A stretch of DNA of 64,000 bases from Pseudomonas nitroreducens TX1 (lineage in GTDB: Bacteria; Pseudomonadota; Gammaproteobacteria; Pseudomonadales; Pseudomonadaceae): NCBI RefSeq assembly GCF_000313755.1, contig NZ_AMZB01000108.1, positions 83,246-147,245 of the forward strand, given 5' to 3'. Below the pieces are notes generated by a model. The model worked only from the letters and a program-made list of their open reading frames with translations. It had not been told where the DNA came from and did not search any database. Shown here one piece after another: positions 36,415-44,300 of the stretch (position 1 is its first letter; each line of letters starts with the position of its first letter). The translations under genes were made by a program, and so were the position numbers.

Positions 36415-36910
36415 CAGCACTCCCCTTCGCAATCCATGGATACCGCACCGGGCGTGTTCCAGTTTCCTGGCCGCGTCGCGTGGAGTCGCTATCGACTCCA
36501 ACAACCGCGGCATGCCGGCTCGAATGGTAGGGAGCACGTCCTGATTGGAATATCGCCCCACCGAGCAAAACCGCGTTGCGCCACGCGCAATGCTTGCTGG
36601 CATGCATCAGCGCACTACGTCATGCACGTCGCGAAGACAGGTCCTGGGGCGTGGACGCGGTGACCCGCGCTCGAGACTGCAGGATGCCGTTCCCCGCCTG
36701 CGGCATCTTTGCGGGGCGCCGGTACTGGGGGCGAGTTAAAGCTCGTTAAATCCTATGAAGGTCCGCGATGAACGCTGGCGCCAATGAATCAACAAGCGCA
36801 GTCCGTCTCGGGATTCGCTGAAGGCGCAGGCGCAGATCAACTGTTCGTGCCAAAGCACCGCTGCCCCTCCTCCTTTCCGCCCGGAACGGAGATGAAGAGC
36901 GGGCAGCCTG
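36415..36910. other. Intergenic region between two cytochrome genes
   Basis: I found no gene. The right-hand part lies beyond the stop codon of the diheme cytochrome, which is transcribed toward this gap. The left-hand part must carry the promoter of the triheme cytochrome operon and contains the 15-bp dyad. Confidence 0.6.
36576..36590. promoter_or_regulatory. Dyad operator TTGCGC-N3-GCGCAA, copy 2
   Basis: It lies about 160 bases upstream of the triheme cytochrome start. The match to copy 1 extends to 19 bases (36574-36592), in inverted orientation. Confidence 0.6.
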
Positions 36911-37756
36911 CTATCTGGTCGATTTGCCCACACCCGGAAGGAGCGTGCTCTCCTGTCGGGACTGTTGCATCGTGCAGTTGTTCGGAACCAGTCCTGTCCC
37001 GCCGGCTCCGCTGAATACGCAGGTCCAGGTCCCATCGGAAGCCTGCGTCCACACTATCGAGGTGGTGGGTTCGTTACTGGATCCCGTTGCAGAGTCGCAA
37101 TGGACGCTGGAAGTGATGCTCGTGACCCTGCAGCTCTTGCCAGTCCCGGAATCCATAGCCGCAGCCGTGCGGGGCAGGATGTCGGCCAGCGGCTGCGCCT
37201 GCTGACCCGGATCGTCAACCCTGGCACTCTGGCTCTCTGCCTTGGGAATCCGTACCCGATCCTCATCAAAGTCCCCTTTCTCCGCGTCACGGTGACAGGC
37301 GGCGCAATTCGCGGCACTGCCGATGCCCGGACGCTTGAAGGTCGATGGGCTGACTTCATCGTGCTTCTTAAGGAACCAGCGCGTTTCCGTGATGCGCGGC
37401 GGAAAGCCCGGCGTCCCACCCTCCACCGGCAGGCGGTTGTTCGCCGAAGCCTGGAGCAGGAAGTCGAGAATGACGGCCTCCGCTTCCGGGTCAAGGCTCG
37501 CGTCGCTGCCGTAATGGTCACCCAGATCTTTCATCTGCATCCTCCAGGCATCCGCGGGCAGCAACCCCGGCGGGTAGGCCAGATGGCACGCGGAACACTC
37601 TTCGCGCCACGCCTGCGGAGCGTCGGCGGAAACCGCCAGTCGTTTGGGCCGTTTGTAGCTTCCGTGTTTGCCTGTGCCGTGGTCGTCCGCATTGCAGCCG
37701 ACAACCATCAGCATGGGGAGCAGTACCAACGGCAGCAGCATTGCTTTTCTGTTCAT
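36911..37756 (-). CDS. Diheme cytochrome c (DHC type) with an extra C-terminal tail
   Basis: The start at 37756 gives 281 residues. The N-terminus is a lipoprotein or signal segment (VVGC, Cys 21). Heme sites are CSACH at 54-58 and CAACH at 151-155, separated by the DHC-type region LPADAWRMQMKDLGDHYGSD. The usual family end (HRDAEKGDFDEDRVRIPK) is reached near 172. About 105 further residues follow, with GTWTCVFSGAGG and PNNC near the end, which loosely recall the disulfide loop of type IV pilins. The gene lies 14 bases downstream of the SHP-type cytochrome gene, its normal partner. The tail could be a real extension or the result of a lost stop. Confidence 0.85.
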   Translation of the reverse strand: MNRKAMLLPLVLLPMLMVVGCNADDHGTGKHGSYKRPKRLAVSADAPQAWREECSACHLAYPPGLLPADAWRMQMKDLGDHYGSDASLDPEAEAVILDFLLQASANNRLPVEGGTPGFPPRITETRWFLKKHDEVSPSTFKRPGIGSAANCAACHRDAEKGDFDEDRVRIPKAESQSARVDDPGQQAQPLADILPRTAAAMDSGTGKSCRVTSITSSVHCDSATGSSNEPTTSIVWTQASDGTWTCVFSGAGGTGLVPNNCTMQQSRQESTLLPGVGKSTR

Positions 37757-37770
37757 GGGCTGCGCTCCCG

Positions 37771-38184
37771 CTATTTCAGACTGCTGATCCAGGAAACGAA
37801 GTCGCCTTTTTCCTGGGCGCTGCATTCACGTCCGAACACATCGTTGCAGTTGCGCCGGAACCACTTCTCCACCTTTTTCACATCCGTGAAGCGCGCGGGT
37901 GCCGCGCTTGGCGCCAAGGGATCGATCTTGCGGAAGGTCAGCGTCTTCCCGGGTTTCAGCGGATCCTGGCCATGACAGGTGGTGCAACTCATGTTCTTGT
38001 CGTCGCGCAACTCTTCGCGGAAGTACAAAACCTTGCCTCGCTCCGCGGAAAAGCCGGAAAAACTCGGGTCCTGCTGACGAGCCTGGGCGGCGTAACCGTC
38101 GAGCAAGGCCGTCGGCTCGGCGGCCAGAGCAAGACCGGAAAATGACGAGAACACAATGGTGGCAATCAATGTGGACTGGCGCAT
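37771..38184 (-). CDS. SHP-type monoheme cytochrome c (DUF1924)
   Basis: The start at 38184 is preceded by AAGGGGA and gives 137 residues. A signal peptide ends around ALAA (18-21). One heme site, CTTCH at 67-71, and a conserved downstream motif NCNDVFGREC match the sphaeroides heme protein/DUF1924 family, which binds oxygen or nitrogen oxides and exchanges electrons with a diheme cytochrome. It is the first gene of the leftward pair and is divergent from the cytochrome b561 fusion gene across about 140 bases. The trio is a known neighbourhood; its physiological substrate is uncertain. Confidence 0.88.
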   Translation of the reverse strand: MRQSTLIATIVFSSFSGLALAAEPTALLDGYAAQARQQDPSFSGFSAERGKVLYFREELRDDKNMSCTTCHGQDPLKPGKTLTFRKIDPLAPSAAPARFTDVKKVEKWFRRNCNDVFGRECSAQEKGDFVSWISSLK

Positions 38185-38322
38185 GAGAATCCCCTTGGAA
38201 AAGACACACAAACGCTATGGCCTTTTTCTTAATCCAAGCTGAAATACCGTGCTAGAGCGGTTCAGGAACAGTTAAGGATGTGCGCCTAGAACCCTTTCCC
38301 GATTAGAAAGGGAGTATCTGGC

Positions 38323-39834
38323 ATGAATCCGTACAATCGGTTCCGTCTCTATCATTGGTCACTTGCTGCACTTTTCGTGGGGGCTTATCTCAGTGGCGAT
38401 AGCGCTGAGACATTGCATGTCTGGCTGGGTTATGGGCTCATCGTCCTCTTGTGCATCCGACTGCTCGCCGCGCTCCGCACAACCAGCGGATTTCCTCGAC
38501 TGTTCCTCTCATGGCGCACGACGACGGCCGCGAAAACACGTTTCGGAAAGGGGCTGACAGCACTGCTGCTGGCTACGTTGGCGACGTGCTCGGCGCTGGG
38601 GTGGCTGATGATCGACAATGTGGACTTCATCAATGCGAGCAGTGCGGCAGACCTTTCGGACGCCTGGAAGCTGAGTGCACTCAACACCGAGGGCCTGCCC
38701 GGCGATCCGGCGGAAACGCACGAGTTTCTAGCCAACCTGGCGCTTGGGCTGGTGGCCGCCCACCTGGGATTCCTCCTCTTCTTCGCTCGCAAGCCCGCCT
38801 GGACGATGCTGACGACAGGTCGCAGAAAGAATGCCCACGACGACCTGATCGCACTGCGGGTACGAGCTGTCCGCGATGAAACCGTGGATAGCCGCTCCCT
38901 TGAACTGGTTCCCGCGGCTGCGGGCCAATCACTGCCGAGCTATCGGGCTGGCCAGTACCTTCACATCCGGGTGCCCTGCGGCAACCAGTTGTTGTGGCGG
39001 TGCTACTCACTCTCCAGTACGCCGGGGCTGGACGATTGCCTGCGGATCACGGTGAAGCGAGTCCCAGGCGGTCGGGTCTCGAACTGGCTCCAGGACGAAC
39101 AGGTGGTGGGAATGACCTTGCTGGCGAAGCCGCCCATGGGAGCTTTCGTCTGTCCCAGCAGCGCGAGGGATGTCCTGCTGTTGGCTGCTGGCAGTGGCAT
39201 CACGCCGGTGTATTCGATATTGCGCGACCGCCTGGAAAACGGACGTGGCCGCGTTCGTTTGATCTACCTGAATCGATCTCCGGACTCCGCAATCTTTGCC
39301 GAGCCGCTGCTGGCCCTGGAGCATCGACATGCACAGCGCTTCACCCTGCAGAACCATTACACCCGGGAGAATGGACGTGCCGGGAGCGACGAATTGCTTC
39401 GACTCCTGCGTCAATGGGCGGGCGAAGAGGTATTCATCTGCGGTGGCGCCGACTTCATGGACCAGGCCAGCGAATGCCTTCAGGAACTCGGGGCTCCTCT
39501 GCAGCGCATCCACAGGGAGCGCTTCACGGCACCCCGTCAATCCCTCCCGCCCGTGGGCGAGGCGAGGCATCGCATTCAGGTCGAACTGGAGGGGCAGTCG
39601 GTCCAGGTGGACGGCTACGAGGGTGAAGCACTGCTGGACAGCATGGAGCGCGCCGGCCTCCATCCCCCCACAGGATGCCGTAGCGGGCTTTGCGGAGCAT
39701 GCCGTTGCAGAGTCGAAGACGGTGAGGTGCGCCTGCGCAGCAACGACGTGTTGAGCGATGCCGAGATCGAACAAGGCTGGACGTTGGCGTGCCAGGCGGA
39801 AGTCCATGGAAAGTCAGTCCGGGTGCGGTTTTGA
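38323..39834 (+). CDS. Cytochrome b561 fused to a ferredoxin-reductase module
   Basis: This 503-residue protein joins two functions. The N-terminal 160 residues are a four-helix cytochrome b561, with candidate heme histidines H11, H32, H133 and H147. The remainder is an oxidoreductase: FAD site RCYS (226-229), NAD(P) site LLAAGSGITPV, and a C-terminal plant-type 2Fe-2S domain CRSGLCGACRC with a distal ACQ. Electrons could flow from cytosolic NAD(P)H through FAD and 2Fe-2S into the membrane hemes and on to the periplasmic diheme and SHP cytochromes encoded divergently. In the usual gene trio the b561 stands alone, so the fusion is notable. The start follows GGGAG. Confidence 0.9.
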   Translation: MNPYNRFRLYHWSLAALFVGAYLSGDSAETLHVWLGYGLIVLLCIRLLAALRTTSGFPRLFLSWRTTTAAKTRFGKGLTALLLATLATCSALGWLMIDNVDFINASSAADLSDAWKLSALNTEGLPGDPAETHEFLANLALGLVAAHLGFLLFFARKPAWTMLTTGRRKNAHDDLIALRVRAVRDETVDSRSLELVPAAAGQSLPSYRAGQYLHIRVPCGNQLLWRCYSLSSTPGLDDCLRITVKRVPGGRVSNWLQDEQVVGMTLLAKPPMGAFVCPSSARDVLLLAAGSGITPVYSILRDRLENGRGRVRLIYLNRSPDSAIFAEPLLALEHRHAQRFTLQNHYTRENGRAGSDELLRLLRQWAGEEVFICGGADFMDQASECLQELGAPLQRIHRERFTAPRQSLPPVGEARHRIQVELEGQSVQVDGYEGEALLDSMERAGLHPPTGCRSGLCGACRCRVEDGEVRLRSNDVLSDAEIEQGWTLACQAEVHGKSVRVRF

Positions 39835-40304
39835 CTGCACGACGAGAGGGGCGACAAGCCCCTCCGAAATGCAGACTCGGGTATCTGCCTTGGTCGGAAG
39901 CTGTCTTTTCAGGTGCGGCAGCTATCGGCCAGAAGCGGACGTTCCTCCTCCATGGCATGAGGGATTAGTGAGTGACTTCGCGTGCTGCTCCTGGCAGCCC
40001 CCTGAGGAAGTCAGTTCGAACTCTCTCGACATTTCCTCACGTACACGTTTTCCCTCGAATAGAAGCGTTCTCAGAAGCCCCATATACCTTCAAAGGACTT
40101 TGGCTGACGTTCGGTCAGTTATCGCATCGAGCCGCAAACCAAGGTATGGCCGCGCGATACCCATGGACGATGGTGGCGGCAGCGGCGCGCGAATAGGGTT
40201 TGCCTATCGACGGCAAGGCTTTCGAGCAGGTGGTCTTCACGCTCTCAGCATTGCGGGTCGGTCGCACTCGCCGCATGAGCGGTATCCTGACGAGAGCTTT
40301 CAGC
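39835..40304. other. Intergenic region before the alpha/beta hydrolase gene
   Basis: Apart from the hairpin at 39846-39864 I see no gene. Bases near 39890-39945 resemble a stretch near 55335-55385 (GGTCGG...CGGCCAGAA), perhaps diverged copies of a dispersed intergenic element. The promoter of the hydrolase gene must lie in the right half. Confidence 0.4.
39846..39864 (+). terminator. Hairpin after the cytochrome b561 fusion gene
   Basis: GAGGGGC and GCCCCTC pair around a 5-base loop, 11 bases after the stop codon. No T run follows, so termination strength is uncertain. Confidence 0.5.
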
Positions 40305-41282
40305 ATGACCGAAGAAACCAAAGGAACCACCCGCCGAACACTCATGAGCGCTGGCTTGGCTGCCGCCACCCTGGCGGTGGCGGTGCCGGCCCTGGTGGGC
40401 CAATCGAGCAGAACCCAGGCCGCCACAGCGAAGACCAATCGCGGCGCGAGCCAAGGCTCGGGCTATCTTACCCTGCGTGACGGCGCAAGGCTGTTTTACA
40501 AGGACTGGGGCAGCGGCCCGATCATCGTTTTCCACCACGGCTGGCCACTTTCGGGAGATGACTGGGATAGCCAGATGCTGTTCTTTCTCTCAAGGGGCTA
40601 CCGTGTAATCGCCCATGATCGGCGTGGACACGGGCGTTCCTCGCAAACGGCCGAGGGCAACGACATGGACACTTATGCAGCCGACGTGGCCGAACTGATG
40701 GCACATCTTGGAGTGAAGAACGCCGTCCATGTCGGTCATTCCACCGGTGGTGGCGAGGTGGTCCGCTACGTGGCGCAGCACGGTATCGGCCGCGTTGCCA
40801 AGGCAGTACTGATCGGCGCCGTCCCGCCACTGATGCTACGCACCCAGAAGAACCCTGGCGGACTTCCGCTCAAGCTCTTCGACAGCTTCCGCGAGGCGCT
40901 CGCGACGGACCGCGCGGGATTCTACCGCGAGGTAGCCGAAGGTCCGTTCTACGGCTTCAATCGGCCAGGGGCGAGGATTTCCCAGGCGGTGGTCGACAAC
41001 TGGTGGCGCCAGGGCATGAGTGGCGGAGCAAAGGCTCACTACGATTGCATCGAAGCCTTCGCCGAAACCGATTTCACCGAAGACCTGCGACAGATCCGAG
41101 TGCCAACCTTGGTGATGCATGGGGAAGATGACCAGATGGTGCCCATCGACGACTCAGCGCGCCTGACTATCAAGCTGCTGCGCCATGGGACGCTCAAGAC
41201 CTACCCCGGGCTATCCCATGGCATGTGCACGACCCATGCGAAGATCATCAATGCGGATCTTCTCGCCTTCATTCAGAAGTGA
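40305..41282 (+). CDS. Tat-exported alpha/beta hydrolase (non-heme chloroperoxidase-like)
   Basis: The start at 40305 gives 325 residues with a Tat signal ([19 protein letters not shown]). The catalytic triad is readable: nucleophile Ser 146 in GHSTGG, Asp in [10 protein letters not shown] and His in GLSHGM. The oxyanion motif [11 protein letters not shown] is typical of the non-heme haloperoxidase/arylesterase branch. It would act as a periplasmic esterase or perhydrolase. An upstream in-frame start would add 35 residues before the twin arginines, which is unlikely. It converges with the sensor kinase gene across a hairpin. Confidence 0.9.
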   Translation: MTEETKGTTRRTLMSAGLAAATLAVAVPALVGQSSRTQAATAKTNRGASQGSGYLTLRDGARLFYKDWGSGPIIVFHHGWPLSGDDWDSQMLFFLSRGYRVIAHDRRGHGRSSQTAEGNDMDTYAADVAELMAHLGVKNAVHVGHSTGGGEVVRYVAQHGIGRVAKAVLIGAVPPLMLRTQKNPGGLPLKLFDSFREALATDRAGFYREVAEGPFYGFNRPGARISQAVVDNWWRQGMSGGAKAHYDCIEAFAETDFTEDLRQIRVPTLVMHGEDDQMVPIDDSARLTIKLLRHGTLKTYPGLSHGMCTTHAKIINADLLAFIQK

Positions 41283-41294
41283 CTCGCCAAAACG

Positions 41295-41321
41295 CGGCTC
41301 GAAGGAATTCTCCTCGAGCCG
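41295..41321. terminator. Bidirectional hairpin between convergent genes
   Basis: A nearly perfect 27-base palindrome (CGGCTCG...CGAGCCG) is followed by TTT on the + strand. It lies between the stop of the hydrolase gene and the stop of the convergent sensor kinase gene. Confidence 0.7.
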
Positions 41322-41342
41322 TTTCAGGCGTTGCTTATCGCT

Positions 41343-44300
41343 TCATGCCTCGGCCAGGTGGATCGGTACGACGAATTGCACTACAGCTCCGCGGGGGTGG
41401 TTCGCTGCGGCCCAGAGGCGGCCTCCATGGGCTTCGATGATCGAGCGGCAGATGGACAGTCCCATCCCTAGGCCAGTGGGTTTGGTGGTGTAGAACGGGG
41501 CGAAGATCTGCTCTGCGTTTTCGGCGGCGAATCCAGGTCCCGTGTCGCAGACCTGGACCAGTACGCCACCGTCAGCATCAGGCTGGGTGCTGATTTCCAG
41601 CTCACGCGTACCCTGCTCGACCGCTGCCATGGCCTCAACGGCATTGAGGATGAGATTGAGCAGCACCTGCTGAAGCTCTACCCGATCTCCCGCCACGGCT
41701 GGTAGGGGATCCACGAGGCGCAGGTGCACTCGGACCCCGCCCTTGAGCACTTGCCCCCGGGTTAGCTCGATCATTTCCTGGATTGCCCCGTTGATGTCCA
41801 ACGCACCCTTGCGCGAAGGTGTCTTGCGCAGCAGTTCGCGGATGCGCTTGAGCACGTCGGCGGCCCGATTGGCGTCGCGGACAATGCGGCCAAGCACTTG
41901 GCCGACCTCGCCCAGGTCAGGCGGCTGCGCATCAAGCCAGCGCTGCGCCGCGTTGGCATTGGTGACCGTGGCGGCGATCGGCTGGTTCACTTCGTGGGCG
42001 ATGGTCGCCACTAACTGTCCCATGGTCGCCACTCGGTTGGCATGCGCCAGTTCTGCCTGTACCTCGCGGTAACGACGTTCGCCTTCGCGCACCAGCTCCT
42101 CGGCGCGCTTGCGCTCGCTCAGGTCCAACACGAAGGCCACGCCCTCTCCGCTGCCTGACTCGAACGGCGCCAGACCGATGATTACCGGCAGACGACTGCC
42201 ATCTCGCTTGAAGTATTCCTTTTCGAATGGCGGCGCGCTGCCATGTCGTACCGCTACGAGCAGTGATTGCTCGCTTTCTTCGAGGAACTCCGGTGGCGTC
42301 AGGTCGCGCCAGCGCAGTTGCCGGGAAATCAGGTCCTCGCGCTGGTAACCGAGCATCCGCAGAAAAGCATCGTTGGCGTCGAGGATTTCACCGTCGGCGT
42401 TCCAGACGATGATGCCGATGATATTGGCGTCCACCAACCGGCGAATCCGCGCCTCACGCTCGGCAACGTCTCGATACAGCCGAGCCTTCTCCAGGGAAAT
42501 AGCCGCCTGCGATGCCACCAGCTTGAGGACCGCCGTGCGCGCAGGGCTGAAGGCCCGGGCAGTCAGGTTGTTCTCCAGGTAGAGTGCCCCGCTGACCTGC
42601 CCCTGACTTACCAACGGAAGGCAAAGGACAGATCGCACGCCCCGCCGGCGCAGGTAGGGGTCGCCTGCGAACTCGGGCGCAACCAGGGCATCATCGAGAA
42701 CCAGCGTCTGCTGCGTGCGTAGCACCTGGTAGAGCACTGTTTCCGACAACAGCCCGTCCGGCAGTTGTCCCTGGTCCGCAGACATTTGGGGTTCGGCTCC
42801 ATCTACGCTGGCCTGAGCAGCGACACGCGGCTGCCCGTCGCCACAAAGCAGCAGCACGCCCCGTTCGGCGCCGGCCTGTTCGATGGCCGTGCGCATGACG
42901 CTGTCCACCAGGCGCTCCAGGACGATCTCCCCTGAGACGGTCTGCAGGACCTTCAGCACCGTTGCCAGGTCAAGCTGCTCCATCGGCGCCGCTATGGTCG
43001 CTGTGTGCTGCGCACCAGCCGACTCGTGGCCCAGCAGGGGGTGCATAGCATCGAGCTGGCGCACCTTGCCCTCCGCTCCCCAGCGCCGGAAGCAGTCCCG
43101 AGCTTCCTGCCAGTAGAGCCTTGCCACCCTGTCCAGCCCACGTATGGCGTAATGTCGGGCGGCCGCTTCGTAAGCGAGCGCCTCGACCTGCAGGAATCCG
43201 TTTTCCTGCGCTGATCGCACGGCCCGCTCGTGTAGCGCCTCGGCATCGCTATCGCGCCGCTCGAGGTGAGCGATCTGCGCATCCAACAACAGGATATGGC
43301 AGGTGTAATTCTGCGGGCAGAGCCGCGCCCAGGCCTGCAGGGCCTGCCGATGCGCCGAGAGCCTGGCACACAGCTCGACCAGGGGATACTCCGCGCCCGA
43401 CGCAGCCAGGGTCAGCCCCGTGAAGAAGTGATACTCGGCTTCCTCCAGAAAGGAGTCGGAGGTGTTGAGCAAAGGCTCGGCCAGCGAAGCCGCCTCGAGG
43501 GCCTCGCGATAGTCGCCGGCCAGATAGCGAGCTTGCAGTTTGCGCACCCAGTACCAGCAGGCGAGCACCTTGGAGGAATTTTCCAAGCCGCGCTCCGTAG
43601 CCGCCTCGCTGTAGTTAGGAGTGTCCATGCAACCGAATTCGAGCGTGCCGCCACGTAGCATGCGGATCATCGCTAGTTGATTTTCCAGGAACGCAATGAC
43701 CAGACCGAAGCGGACCTTCTTCGCATAGGCCAGGCTCCGTTCCGCCTCTGCGTCCACCTCGGCCAGCGGCAGGCCGGCGAAGAACAGGTTGGAAACCAGG
43801 ATGTTGCAGGAGAATGCCCCGAACGGCAGGTCGCCCACACGATTCGCTGCGTTGAAGGCCCGCTGCAGGATAAGGCTGCAATCACGCACGGGTTTCGCCC
43901 ACCGGGCAACGAACAGGGCGAAGGCAAGATACGTCCGCGCCTCGTAGCGCTGCAGTCGGCGCCGGTCGACCAGATCACAACCCAGTTGACCGAAGAGAAA
44001 GCCCGCCCGGAAATCGCCGAAGCGCCGGCCAGCAATGCGCGGAATGTTGGCATAAGCCACGCTGGACGTATCGCTGTTGCCGTGCTCCAGGCTCAAGGTG
44101 ATGGCTCGGCAAATGGTCAGGCACGCCAGGTTTTCATCGGTGTGCAGTGCCGGCGAGAACAGTGTCGTAAGTATCTCCATGCAGGCCAGGGCTCTGGCAT
44201 TGCTCATCGGAGGCAGCGAGACGAGCTGATCGATGGGACGTCCGGCCAGTTGGGTCCAGATCCGCTCGTACTCTTCCTGCACGGCCTCGTCGACTGGATG

